From the NCBI GenBank assembly GCA_016888885.1, contig CP069437.1, positions 2,356,001-2,420,000 of the forward strand: a stretch of DNA of 64,000 nt, given 5' to 3'. The translations under genes were made by a program, and so were the position numbers. Position 1 is the first letter of the stretch. Each line of letters opens with the position of its first letter. Shown one piece after another: positions 8,716 to 16,844 of this stretch. The stretch is from Faucicola sp902506215. Lineage in GTDB: Bacteria; Pseudomonadota; Gammaproteobacteria; Pseudomonadales; Moraxellaceae. The notes beneath the pieces were generated by a model. That model was not told the DNA's origin. It saw nothing but the letters and a program-made list of their open reading frames with translations, and made no database searches.

Positions 8716-10443
8716 TTAAGCCGGTATCTTGCTAGCATCTTTTTGAACCAGCGTCGCGTTTTGGCTCGTGGTATCCGCAGCATGCGGTAACTGGGCTGAT
8801 TTGTATGGAATATGGCTCATGGCATGCTCTGTCAATGCTGTTATGGTGAGGCTTGGGTTGACGCCCAAGTTAGTCGAGATATTGCCGCCATCGCAGACAT
8901 AAAACCCTTGATAATTAAACAATCGGTGGTGCTTATCGACCACGCCATCTGCTGCAGAATTGCCCAGCGAAATCCCACCCATGCAATGCGCGGTGGTCGG
9001 GATATTCAAAAATACTTCCGACAACACGCCATAACCGACTCCCCCCATTTGGGTTGCCATCTGCTCGGCAAACGCGCTTGCTTCTGGGATAAAGGCGGGG
9101 ATGGCAGGCCCATAGGTTTGCATCTGGTAGCGACTACCCAACCAAGCCCGCCACCACGGGCTTTTTTGATAGCGCATTTCAAGCGCATACGGCGTGCTTT
9201 GCATACATAGCAAGATAAGGCTTTGTTTTGCCATATTATGCGGTCGAAATGCACGCCACGCTTGACGGGGCTTAACGATAAACTGGGCTATAAAACACCA
9301 TAACCAAGCCAGTAGCGACATTTTTTTGCCGTTTTTATAATTGCTTAACGTCGCCAAAAAGGAGGCAATATTAAAACCTTCAGGATAACGTGTCGCCTCA
9401 ATGTGTGTGCCATCGCCCAAATAAATCCCAGAGCCGATAGCCACGCCATCGCTCATAGCGCCATGTTGCTCATCCAAAAATCGCACGCCTAGCAAAGATT
9501 CAGCATTGGTATAGATACGCTTGCCCAGATAAGGGGAAATATGGGGCATATTGCCTTTATGGCGCTGCTCAAACAGCAGTTTTTGGCTACCGAGGCTGGA
9601 GGCTGACAGCACAATCTGTTGGGTAGTAATTTGATACTCACCTTTATCCGCTGATTGTAGCGTCACCCGATAGCCTTGCGAACCGTTTTGATAGGCAGGG
9701 TCGCTTGGCGATTTGCTAGCATCAGCTATCGGTACTATATCCGTGACTTTGGTTTCAGCAAGCAGGGTAGCGCCATTTTTTTGGGCAAAATACAGGTAGT
9801 TTTTATCGAGGGTATTTTTGGCGCCATAACGGCAGCCGACCATACAGCCACCACAGCCTATACAAGGGCTGCGCTTAGGACCTGCGCCGCCAAAATACGG
9901 GTCACCATTGACAGGGGAATGAGCATACGTGTCATGGTCACTAAAGTAGGCGCCTACATCGGTGAGATAAAAACTATCGCCCACGCCACTCAGGTTTGCC
10001 ATTTTTTGTAGCATCAAATCTGCGTTGCCGACTTTTTTGTTTTGGCTCACACCTAGCATGCGTTTGGCGGTCTCATAATGTTGTGGCATCACCGCTTGCC
10101 AATCGTGCAGCCCTGCCCAGCTACCTTGTTGCCAAATTTTGTCTTCTGGTTGTAATAAGGTGTTGGCATAAGTAATTGAGCCACCGCCCACCGCATTACC
10201 ATGCAGCACCATAACATGCTTAAATAGCTGAAGTGAAAAAAAACCTTTGTACTTGAGCGCAGGCAACCACAAAAACTGCTTGATATCGCGCACGGTTTTG
10301 GGCATGGTTTCAGGAGAAATATGCTTGCCTTGCTCCGCAATAATCACGCGATAGCCTTTTTCGGTCAGTCGCATCGCGGAGACGCTACCGCCAAAGCCTG
10401 AGCCTATGACCAAAAAATCCGTATCAAATGATTGATCTTCCAT
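8716..10443 (-). CDS. GMC-type FAD oxidoreductase, cholesterol-oxidase/ChoD-like
   Basis: FAD-dependent alcohol oxidase or dehydrogenase. The N-terminal dinucleotide fold has GSGFGGS at 14-20 and EQGK at 37-40; GGGSITYANTLLQP (86-99) is the GMC signature region. The C-terminal HCMGGISLGNSA and NLGVNPSLTITALTEHAM match the GMC_oxred_C end with its conserved His and Asn. Residues 194-204 hold four cysteines (C194, C197, C200, C204) in CxxCxxCxxxC spacing, as in mycobacterial ChoD-like proteins, suggesting an iron-sulfur site. Substrate unknown; sterol use is not shown. First gene of an operon with the ALDH. A TetR gene runs divergently, and four 13-bp direct repeats lie in its leader (10464-10514). 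Confidence 0.87.
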   Translation of the reverse strand: MEDQSFDTDFLVIGSGFGGSVSAMRLTEKGYRVIIAEQGKHISPETMPKTVRDIKQFLWLPALKYKGFFSLQLFKHVMVLHGNAVGGGSITYANTLLQPEDKIWQQGSWAGLHDWQAVMPQHYETAKRMLGVSQNKKVGNADLMLQKMANLSGVGDSFYLTDVGAYFSDHDTYAHSPVNGDPYFGGAGPKRSPCIGCGGCMVGCRYGAKNTLDKNYLYFAQKNGATLLAETKVTDIVPIADASKSPSDPAYQNGSQGYRVTLQSADKGEYQITTQQIVLSASSLGSQKLLFEQRHKGNMPHISPYLGKRIYTNAESLLGVRFLDEQHGAMSDGVAIGSGIYLGDGTHIEATRYPEGFNIASFLATLSNYKNGKKMSLLAWLWCFIAQFIVKPRQAWRAFRPHNMAKQSLILLCMQSTPYALEMRYQKSPWWRAWLGSRYQMQTYGPAIPAFIPEASAFAEQMATQMGGVGYGVLSEVFLNIPTTAHCMGGISLGNSAADGVVDKHHRLFNYQGFYVCDGGNISTNLGVNPSLTITALTEHAMSHIPYKSAQLPHAADTTSQNATLVQKDASKIPA

Positions 10444-10463
10444 GTATCGCTTTCCCCTTATTT

Positions 10464-10514
10464 TCCTTAATAGTTGTCCTTAATAGTTATCTTTAATGGT
10501 TGTCCTTATAGCTG
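10464..10514. repeat. Four 13-bp direct repeats in leader of GMC-ALDH operon
   Basis: Units start at 10464, 10477, 10490 and 10503. Units 1 and 2 are TCCTTAATAGTTG and TCCTTAATAGTTA; unit 3 has two changes and unit 4 is one base short. They lie 20 to 70 bases upstream of the GMC start codon on the minus strand. Confidence 0.85.
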
Positions 10515-10569
10515 ACCTGCCGCGGACTACGTTGCAGTGACTTTTTGGCTGTATCTGTCTTTGTATAAC

Positions 10570-10583
10570 AGCGGTTGACCGCT
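10570..10583. promoter_or_regulatory. Palindrome, candidate TetR-family operator
   Basis: AGCGGT (10570-10575) and ACCGCT (10578-10583) form a perfect inverted repeat with a 2-base centre. It lies between the divergent GMC operon and TetR gene, directly upstream of the likely -35 of the TetR promoter. Assignment to the TetR protein is inferred from position. Confidence 0.5.
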
Positions 10584-10589
10584 AAACAG

Positions 10590-10618
10590 TTCAACCGGCT
10601 ACTTGATTAGGGTATACT
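10590..10618 (+). promoter_or_regulatory. Likely sigma-70 promoter of the TetR-family gene
   Basis: TTCAAC at 10590-10595 and TATACT at 10613-10618 are separated by 17 bases, which places the start of transcription near 10625, about 80 bases upstream of the GTG start. Confidence 0.55.
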
Positions 10619-10707
10619 AATTTTTCAGCAGGCTGCTGCAACTGTGACATTTGGGTTTGTTTTGTTTTGATAAATTAAGTAAAGGATTGAGTTAAAAGGA
10701 TTAACGC

Positions 10708-11367
10708 GTGCCAAAGCCAACGTTCACACCGCTTCCATCGCCCACGGGTACGAGTATTGAGTCGAGCTTGAGTGATTTTGGACAGCAGGCGCATATCATG
10801 GGCAATGCCAACACCGTGGTCAGACGTTCGCTCGCCATAGCGCTGCTCAAATTCATGGAATCCACCCCATTTGCCGATATCAGCGTCACCGAGCTGACCC
10901 AAAAGGCGGGCGTGAGTCGCATGGGCTATTACCGCAATTACGATAGCAAACTTGCGCTACTCAAAGACTATTTGGCGCAGATTGAGCATGATTTTCCTTT
11001 TATCGACTTGACGGCGGCAAGCGAGTCCGAGTTTTATGCGTTTTTGGTACGCGTGTTTGACTATCTAAGCAAGTTTGAGTTATCGACCAAGATTTTGCTC
11101 AATCAAGGCTTTGAAGGGCTAATTTTAGACACCCTCCTTAATAGCAAAATTTTTGTCGAATACCGCAAAAAGCAGTCATTGACTTGCCAAGCTACGACAG
11201 CGCCACAGGATAAAAGAGGGGAGTACAATCTGGTATTTGCCTCAGGGATGCTGTATCACACCTATATTCATTGGGTGCGGCAAGGGCAAACAGAAACGCC
11301 ACAGCAACTAGCAAGCTGGCTCATGGCGGGTGGGTTTTATCAGTTATTTCACCCTACTGATGATTAA
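10708..11367 (+). CDS. TetR/AcrR-family transcriptional regulator
   Basis: DNA-binding repressor-type protein of 219 residues. The helix-turn-helix is FADISVTELTQKAGVSRMGY followed by YRNYDSKLALL (about residues 55-85), a clear TetR_N domain, preceded by RRSLAIALLKFMEST. The rest is a helical ligand-binding domain without recognisable subfamily. GTG start at 10708 is chosen because AAAAGGA lies 6 bases upstream; the ORF has a 35-residue, Ser/Pro/Thr-rich tail before the DNA-binding helices, so an internal ATG at about residue 31 is possible. It is divergent from the GMC-ALDH operon and shares its 264-base spacer, which makes that operon the likely target. Confidence 0.85.
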   Translation: MPKPTFTPLPSPTGTSIESSLSDFGQQAHIMGNANTVVRRSLAIALLKFMESTPFADISVTELTQKAGVSRMGYYRNYDSKLALLKDYLAQIEHDFPFIDLTAASESEFYAFLVRVFDYLSKFELSTKILLNQGFEGLILDTLLNSKIFVEYRKKQSLTCQATTAPQDKRGEYNLVFASGMLYHTYIHWVRQGQTETPQQLASWLMAGGFYQLFHPTDD

Positions 11368-11375
11368 ACTGATGA

Positions 11376-11804
11376 CTAAGCTGATTGGGTGTTATCAAAC
11401 GCTATCACCATGCCCATACCCACTAGCATGGCGACAAAAAACACCACCCCTTGCCAGATGCCCATGCCCATGAGCACCACCGCAGGGGCAGGGCAGATAC
11501 CAGCGATGCCCCAACCGACACCAAATATCATCGACCCAATCGCCAAGCGCTTATCAATACCGCGGCGAATCGGTGGAAACGGCGCACCCGATAGGCTGGT
11601 CTTTTTTAAGCGACTTAAGTTAAAACCGGTGGTCGCGACAATGAGCGCGCCAACCATCACCAACATCAACGCAGGATTCCAATTGCCTGCTAGGTCAAGA
11701 AAGCTTTGCACAGTTTTTGGGTTTGCCATATCACTGACAATCAAACCCGTACCAAAAACTAACCCACAGATAGCACTGATTAATAACACAATTTCTTTTC
11801 GCAT
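11376..11804 (-). CDS. YeeE/YedE-family membrane protein, second half of a split transporter (PmpB-like)
   Basis: Inner-membrane protein of 142 residues related to the C-terminal half of YeeE/YedE (TsuA) thiosulfate/sulfur-compound transporters. Four hydrophobic helices are seen: about 4-22, 42-62, 88-105 and 112-135. The motif GWGIAGICPAPAVV, with a Cys in the membrane, matches the conserved second-half motif. Start at 11804 chosen (AGGGG 9 bases upstream); a longer in-frame reading to 12014 is an antisense-frame artefact over the previous gene. It follows its partner by 23 bases and would form a heteromeric transporter with it. It ends 8 bases from the convergent TetR gene. Confidence 0.88.
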   Translation of the reverse strand: MRKEIVLLISAICGLVFGTGLIVSDMANPKTVQSFLDLAGNWNPALMLVMVGALIVATTGFNLSRLKKTSLSGAPFPPIRRGIDKRLAIGSMIFGVGWGIAGICPAPAVVLMGMGIWQGVVFFVAMLVGMGMVIAFDNTQSA

Positions 11805-11827
11805 GATATATGCCCCTAACGTCTCAA

Positions 11828-12262
11828 TTAAATCAATGACAACAAATGACGACCGATAAACACCGTCACAAACCCTGCGGACATAAAGGTAATGGTGGCC
11901 AGCAGTGAGCGCGGTGAAAAGCGTGCATTGCCACAGATACCATGACCACTGGTACACCCTGAGCCCATACGCGTACCAATACCCACTAGCAAACCTGCGA
12001 TAATATACAGCCAAGGCGATGAGGTTACCTCAATGGTTGGCAAGTTAAAGAACATAGCAAACACCCAAGGCGATACCACTAAGCCCACAAAAAACGCCAA
12101 TTGCCAAGCAAAATCAGGTGAGTTTGGCTGCCAGAGACTGGCGACAATGCCACTGATGCCAGCAATCTTGGCAATACTCCACCAAAGCATAACCGCAGAG
12201 AGCCCAATCAACATACCACCCACCAATGGATGACTATAATCTGCAATAGAAAATAACAACAT
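11828..12262 (-). CDS. YeeE/YedE-family membrane protein, first half of a split transporter (PmpA-like)
   Basis: 144-residue inner-membrane protein corresponding to the N-terminal half of YeeE/YedE (TsuA) sulfur transporters. The diagnostic motif is GTRMGSGCTSGHGICG, where the membrane Cys is the kind that handles thiosulfate in the family; helices lie at about 12-35, 52-72, 82-102 and 118-140. Start at 12262 chosen: GGTGG lies just upstream, while the ATG 15 bases earlier has no ribosome site. Split pairs of this type (PmpA/PmpB) are often controlled by ArsR-type BigR/SqrR regulators that sense sulfane sulfur; no regulator gene is adjacent here, but the promoter carries a perfect 28-bp palindrome. 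Confidence 0.88.
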   Translation of the reverse strand: MLLFSIADYSHPLVGGMLIGLSAVMLWWSIAKIAGISGIVASLWQPNSPDFAWQLAFFVGLVVSPWVFAMFFNLPTIEVTSSPWLYIIAGLLVGIGTRMGSGCTSGHGICGNARFSPRSLLATITFMSAGFVTVFIGRHLLSLI

Positions 12263-12288
12263 ACGCCACCTAAGCATTTCACAATAAT

Positions 12289-12316
12289 ATATATTATACA
12301 ATATTGTATAATATAT
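12289..12316. promoter_or_regulatory. 28-bp perfect palindrome, probable operator of the YeeE/YedE pair
   Basis: Two 14-base arms, ATATATTATACAAT and its exact complement, meet without a gap. The palindrome starts 26 bases upstream of the first start codon and covers the -10 box of the likely promoter. AT-rich operators over the -10 are known for the ArsR-type BigR family. Confidence 0.75.
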
Positions 12317-12333
12317 GGCGAATTTATGGTGAA
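12305..12333 (-). promoter_or_regulatory. Likely sigma-70 promoter of the YeeE/YedE pair
   Basis: Read on the minus strand, TTCACC (12333-12328) and TATACA (12310-12305) are separated by exactly 17 bases. The -10 lies inside the palindrome, so a bound dimer would block initiation. Confidence 0.6.
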
Positions 12334-12487
12334 TTTTTTTTAAAATGGGGAATATTAACGAAAAACCGTCGACCAACGCGCTTTTTGCAAAAAAACTATG
12401 TTAGATTAAAGCTAGATTAAAATAAATCCAAAACCATGATAATAGGGCTTCACGGCTTCACGGCTTAACAGTTTAATAAGGCAACCC

Positions 12488-12799
12488 ATGTATAAACTCA
12501 CCACATACATACCGACCGACTATCTTGAGCCTGTCAAACAAGCGTTATTTGATGCAGGGGCAGGGCACATTGGCAATTATCAGTATTGCTGTTGGCAGGC
12601 GCTGGGTACAGGACAGTTTATGCCATTGGCAGGCAATCAAGCCTTTATTGGTACCACCCATCAATTACAAACAATCGAAGAATGGCGAGTCGAGATGGTG
12701 GTTGCAGATGCGCGCATCAAAGCGGTGGTGCAAGCCTTAAAACATGCACACCCGTATGAAACCCCCGCTTATGATGTGCTAAAGCTTGAAGATATTTAG
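12488..12799 (+). CDS. NIF3/YqfO-like small protein (CutA/PII-like fold)
   Basis: 103-residue protein matching the stand-alone form of the domain inserted in NIF3/YqfO proteins (often annotated NGG1p-interacting factor 3-like). Diagnostic segments are the start YKLTTYIPTDYLEPVKQALF, GAGHIGNYQYCCW, GTGQFMPLAGNQAFIG and the end HPYETPAYDVLKL. The HPYETPAYDV end is shared with CutA-like folds. The biochemical function is unknown. Monocistronic: 250 bases from its left neighbour and 220 from ppk2. Confidence 0.85.
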   Translation: MYKLTTYIPTDYLEPVKQALFDAGAGHIGNYQYCCWQALGTGQFMPLAGNQAFIGTTHQLQTIEEWRVEMVVADARIKAVVQALKHAHPYETPAYDVLKLEDI

Positions 12800-13023
12800 T
12801 CACCCAGTTTAGCCTCACCCGATGACCAATTCCCTTACCTATCTACTTACATGCCTAAGGTTATTAAACGCCTTTTTTGACTCGACTACAAGTGAAAAGT
12901 ATGAGCAGAATATAGGGCAAAAAGCGATTGTGGCTTGGTTTTAAATGGGCTATAGTCAATAGTAAATAATTTGTTACACTTTATTCAACCCAGCAACCGA
13001 CCATTGAATTTAAGGAGTGAGAC

Positions 13024-14322
13024 ATGGTAAATCCCCCCAATAGCACAGCGGTAAATAGCGCCAAAACTGACAGTAGCAAAACTGACAATGCCAAAACGGA
13101 TAAAGCGAAGCCCCAAAAGTCGCAGCCTACCAAGACACTAGCTACCAAGACCCCAGCTGCCAAGACCCCAGCTACCAACACCCCAGCGCGCCGCAGTACT
13201 AAAACACTAACGACCGAGCGTATTGACCAGCCTTATGAGACCGACCCTACAGTGTTGCTTGAGCAGTCGCAGCAAGCAGGGGTGAGTGAAAAAGCTAATG
13301 CCAAAAAACGCGCCATCGAAAGCATCATGAATAAAGACCTAACCACAGGCAATGTCGAGAAAATGGCAGAGCACTTGCAAGCGCTGATCAATGGTATGTC
13401 TAACGATGAAATCAACGAAGTCAAAAAACTATTTGGCAGCCAAACCACTAGCGTGCAAAGTAAAATCAACAAAGACGACGAATTGGCGGACAACTGGCGT
13501 GAAGGCGGTTATCCCTACAAAAACCGTATGTCACGCAAAAACTATGAAGCCCAAAAATACGAGCTACAAGTTGAATTATTAAAACTGCAAAAATGGGTCA
13601 AAGATAGCGGGAAAAAAATCGTCATCATCTTTGAAGGTCGTGATGCCGCAGGTAAAGGCGGTACCATCAAACGCTTTATGGAACACTTAAACCCGCGCGG
13701 TGCCAAAGTCGTCGCCCTTGAAAAACCCACCGAGCAAGAAGCGGGTCAATGGTACTTCCAGCGTTATGTCCAGCATCTACCGACCAAGGGCGAAATCGTG
13801 CTATTTGACCGTTCATGGTATAACCGTGCTGGCGTCGAGCGCGTCATGGGTTTTTGTACCGAAGAAGAATACAATGACTTTATGCGCCAAGTCCCAGAGT
13901 TTGAAAAACATCTGATTAGCTCAGGTATTCATTTAATCAAATTTTGGTTCTCAGTCAGTCGTGAAGAGCAGCGCCGCCGTTTTGCCGAGCGTGAAGCACA
14001 TCCGCTCAAACAATGGAAACTCTCACCCATTGACAAAGCGTCACTCGACAAATGGGATGATTACACCCTTGCCAAAGAAACCATGTTCTTTAATACCGAC
14101 AGTGCAGAATCGCCTTGGATTGTCATCAAATCCACCGATAAAAAACGCGCGCGTTTGAATGCGATGCGCTATGTATTAAGCAAACTAGCTTACGACAATA
14201 AAGACCCTAAAGTCGTGGGGACAGTTGACCCATTGATTGTGGGTCGTGCCGGGGCTTTATATGAAAAAGGCGAATATAACGAATTGGCAGTACCCAATAT
14301 CTCATTTAAAGCCCACAAATAA
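13024..14322 (+). CDS. ppk2: Polyphosphate kinase 2 (class I PPK2)
   Basis: Transfers phosphate between polyphosphate and nucleoside diphosphates. Walker A GRDAAGKGG starts near residue 205, the lid/Walker B FDRSWYNRAG near 261, and the catalytic region continues VERVMGFCTEEEYNDFM and KFWFSVSREEQRRRF. The one-domain core of about 250 residues ends with a VxxxDKKRARLNAMRY helix, as in class I enzymes. The first 65 residues are a Lys/Thr/Ala/Pro extension with short tandem repeats (units like ATKTP), unlike the ordered core. GGAGTGAG ends 5 bases before the ATG. A terminator follows at 14387-14414. The direction of the reaction (making ATP/GTP or polyP) is not clear from sequence. Confidence 0.93.
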   Translation: MVNPPNSTAVNSAKTDSSKTDNAKTDKAKPQKSQPTKTLATKTPAAKTPATNTPARRSTKTLTTERIDQPYETDPTVLLEQSQQAGVSEKANAKKRAIESIMNKDLTTGNVEKMAEHLQALINGMSNDEINEVKKLFGSQTTSVQSKINKDDELADNWREGGYPYKNRMSRKNYEAQKYELQVELLKLQKWVKDSGKKIVIIFEGRDAAGKGGTIKRFMEHLNPRGAKVVALEKPTEQEAGQWYFQRYVQHLPTKGEIVLFDRSWYNRAGVERVMGFCTEEEYNDFMRQVPEFEKHLISSGIHLIKFWFSVSREEQRRRFAEREAHPLKQWKLSPIDKASLDKWDDYTLAKETMFFNTDSAESPWIVIKSTDKKRARLNAMRYVLSKLAYDNKDPKVVGTVDPLIVGRAGALYEKGEYNELAVPNISFKAHK

Positions 14323-14650
14323 TTGCCTAGCAAAATAATGGGTCAAAAACCGCAAAACAATAACACAACAACACAACAACACAACAACCCCAGTGCATGG
14401 CATTGGGGTTTTTTAGCGTTAAAGAGAGCAGCAAGTAGGTCGCTACCATTGCTGCCAAACCATTGCTGCCAAAAGGTGGGGACATATCAAAAAAGCCAAA
14501 ACCACATTTTTTATCAACGAGCCCTATTTTTCGTCAGCCAAAGTCAAGCCAGCCAAATTCAAGCCAGCCAAATTCAAGATAGACGGCAAGCGTATTCAAT
14601 ACCCCCGAATTTTGTTAAAATAGGCAAAAATTTATCCAGCTGAGAGCCCC
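14323..14650. other. Intergenic region with octamer repeat, terminator and 14-bp repeats
   Basis: Holds three copies of AACACAAC (14362-14385), the ppk2 terminator, and repeats of ATTCAAGCCAGCCAA at about 14546-14579. A 106-residue reading frame crosses it but is low-complexity, spans the terminator and lacks homology, so it is not called. The hemL promoter probably lies after 14580. Confidence 0.6.
14387..14414 (+). terminator. Rho-independent terminator after ppk2
   Basis: CCCCAGTGC (14388-14396) pairs with GCATTGGGG (14400-14408) with one G-T pair and a 3-base loop, followed by six T. Confidence 0.85.
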
Positions 14651-15958
14651 ATGAATTCAAACAACTCGACAACCAACCAATTACTGTTTAAACAAGCCAA
14701 AGCCCATATCCCTGGCGGTGTAAATTCACCTGTGCGGGCGTTTGCAGGCGTGGGGGGTACACCTGTCTTTATCAGCCGTGCCCGTGGCAGCAAAATGTAT
14801 GATACCGAAGGCAAACCCTACATAGATTATGTGGGCTCATGGGGACCGATGATTTTGGGTCATGCGCACCCCCATATTATCGAAGCGGTCAAAAATGCGG
14901 CAGATGACGGGTTAAGTTTTGGCGCCCCCACCACGTTTGAGACCACGGTGGCGGACAAAATCTGTGAATTGATTCCCAGTGTTGAATTAATCCGTATGAC
15001 CAGCTCAGGTACTGAAGCCACCATGTCCGCGATTCGTCTAGCACGTGGCTATACAGGGCGCGACAAAATTGTCAAATTTGAAGGCTGTTATCACGGTCAT
15101 AGCGACAGTCTGCTGGTCAAAGCGGGTTCAGGCATGCTAGATATCGGTGAACCCAGCTCAAAAGGCGTCCCTGCCGATTTTGCCAAGCACACCCTCACCA
15201 TTCGTTACAACGACCCGCAAGCCATCAAAGACTGCTTTGCGCAATTTGGCAATGACATCGCTTGTGTGATTGTCGAGCCTATCGCCGGCAACATGAACAT
15301 GATTGTACCCACGCAAGAATTTCACGATACCTTGCGTGCTGAGTGTACCGCGCATGGCGCTGTGCTAGTTTTCGATGAAGTAATGACTGGGTTTAGGGTT
15401 GGCTTACAGTCAGCGCAAGCCCATTTTGGTATCACACCAGACTTGACCACGTTTGGTAAAATCATCGGTGCAGGTCTGCCAGTTGGGGCGTTTGGTGGTA
15501 AACGTGAGATTATGGAATGTATCGCGCCGTTAGGCGGTGTGTATCAAGCAGGTACCTTATCAGGCAATCCACTGGCGATGCGTGCCGGTATTGCCATGTT
15601 TGATTTGCTCACGGCTGAGGGTTTTTATGACGCATTAAGCGAAAAAGTCGTTTACTTGACGGATAATCTTGAACGGTTGGCGAAGGATGCGGGTATTGGC
15701 TTTAAAACCACGCGCTGTGGCGGTATGTTTGGGATGTTTTTTACTGATAGCGATACATTGCCACAAAACTTTGAAGAGGTGTGCCAATGCGATGCGCAAA
15801 AATTTGCGACCTTCTTTCACGGGATGCTCGATCGCGGTGTGTATCTTGCGCCATCCGCCTTTGAGGCAGCCTTTGTAAGTAGTGAGCATTCGCAAGAAGA
15901 CTTGGATGCGACCTTGCAAGCGGCAAAAGAAGTCTTTGCGATAATGGCGAAAGCATAA
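14651..15958 (+). CDS. hemL: Glutamate-1-semialdehyde 2,1-aminomutase
   Basis: PLP enzyme of the C5 pathway that converts glutamate-1-semialdehyde to 5-aminolevulinate for haem. 435 residues, the normal length. Starts with the typical LFKQAKAHIPGGVNSPVRAF; SSGTEATMSAIRLARG binds PLP phosphate; VFDEVMTGFR is the Asp that contacts the ring; and the Schiff-base Lys is Lys270 in TTFGKIIGAGLPVGAFGG. GAGAG precedes the ATG by 5 bases. Cytosolic. Stands alone between ppk2 and the pseudouridine synthase gene. Confidence 0.97.
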   Translation: MNSNNSTTNQLLFKQAKAHIPGGVNSPVRAFAGVGGTPVFISRARGSKMYDTEGKPYIDYVGSWGPMILGHAHPHIIEAVKNAADDGLSFGAPTTFETTVADKICELIPSVELIRMTSSGTEATMSAIRLARGYTGRDKIVKFEGCYHGHSDSLLVKAGSGMLDIGEPSSKGVPADFAKHTLTIRYNDPQAIKDCFAQFGNDIACVIVEPIAGNMNMIVPTQEFHDTLRAECTAHGAVLVFDEVMTGFRVGLQSAQAHFGITPDLTTFGKIIGAGLPVGAFGGKREIMECIAPLGGVYQAGTLSGNPLAMRAGIAMFDLLTAEGFYDALSEKVVYLTDNLERLAKDAGIGFKTTRCGGMFGMFFTDSDTLPQNFEEVCQCDAQKFATFFHGMLDRGVYLAPSAFEAAFVSSEHSQEDLDATLQAAKEVFAIMAKA

Positions 15959-16105
15959 CGGTTGCACATAAAAAATTTGCCAAAGGATTTTTAATTGCGT
16001 TTGGACGCTTGCCTTTGGTGAAGTTTGCCAAAGGTCAGAGCGCAAATATTGATTTAAAGACTATCAATTTTCGATCAAATAGATTTTAGAGAATAAAAAC
16101 CACCC

Positions 16106-16837
16106 ATGCGACAACTGCCCCAAGCGTTAACCCCAGAATCCATTGCACAGCGTAATCTTGAAGAAAGTCAGCAGCCGCAATCTTTCTTTGATGACTTTGC
16201 CAAATCTGTTACCCTCTATCGTGATGACGACATTTGGGTCATCGACAAACCGCATGGGCTGTTATCAGTCGATGGTAAAGCGTTAAAAGTCAGCTTGCAA
16301 TCGCGCCTGCTCAAAGCCGACCCCAACGTCAAACTTATTCACAGACTTGATATGGACACCTCAGGGATTATTATTTTTGCGCGCCACAGCGAGGCGCAAA
16401 GCCATATCAGCAAACAATTTATCGACCGTATTCCGAGCAAAGAATACCAAGCGCTGGTCTGGGGAACGCCGCCGCAGCAAGGCGAAATCGATGTGCCGGT
16501 GCGCTACGACCCACCACAAAAACCCAAGCATATCGTCGATATGAGTTGGGATAAACGCGCCTATACGAAATATGAAACCTTGCACCACGAACTGCGTGAG
16601 GGTAAGGCGGTGAGCCGTGTCGCCTTGTACCCTGTCACAGGGCGCAGCCATCAACTACGCGTTCATATGCTGCATATCGGGCATGTGATGCTTGGCGACC
16701 CCATCTACGCGCAAGATGTATTGGATGGTCAAGCGTTTGATTTATCGCCTAGGCTTTGCTTACATGCACGCAAATTGCGTTTAAAGCATCCCAATACGGG
16801 TGTGTGGATGGAATGGGAAAGCCCCGTGCCGTTTTAA
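16106..16837 (+). CDS. rluA: RluA-family pseudouridine synthase (RluA-like)
   Basis: Makes pseudouridine in 23S rRNA (U746) and some tRNAs if it is a true RluA orthologue. The catalytic Asp is in IHRLDMDTSGIIIFARH; the closing motifs are ALYPVTGRSHQLRVHMLHIGHVMLGDPIYA and RLCLHARKLRL. No S4 domain precedes the core (243 residues), which agrees with RluA rather than RluC/RluD. A short N-terminal extension of about 30 residues is present. Converges on the hydrolase gene with only a 13-bp-arm inverted repeat between them. Confidence 0.88.
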   Translation: MRQLPQALTPESIAQRNLEESQQPQSFFDDFAKSVTLYRDDDIWVIDKPHGLLSVDGKALKVSLQSRLLKADPNVKLIHRLDMDTSGIIIFARHSEAQSHISKQFIDRIPSKEYQALVWGTPPQQGEIDVPVRYDPPQKPKHIVDMSWDKRAYTKYETLHHELREGKAVSRVALYPVTGRSHQLRVHMLHIGHVMLGDPIYAQDVLDGQAFDLSPRLCLHARKLRLKHPNTGVWMEWESPVPF

Positions 16838-16844
16838 CCGCTTA

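Noticed and set aside
11376..12014. Longer YeeE/YedE reading frame starting at 12014
   Set aside because: The first 70 residues overlap the partner gene in another frame and are not homologous; start at 11804 has a ribosome site.
14323..14643. 106-residue frame after ppk2
   Set aside because: Low complexity, crosses a strong terminator and simple repeats.
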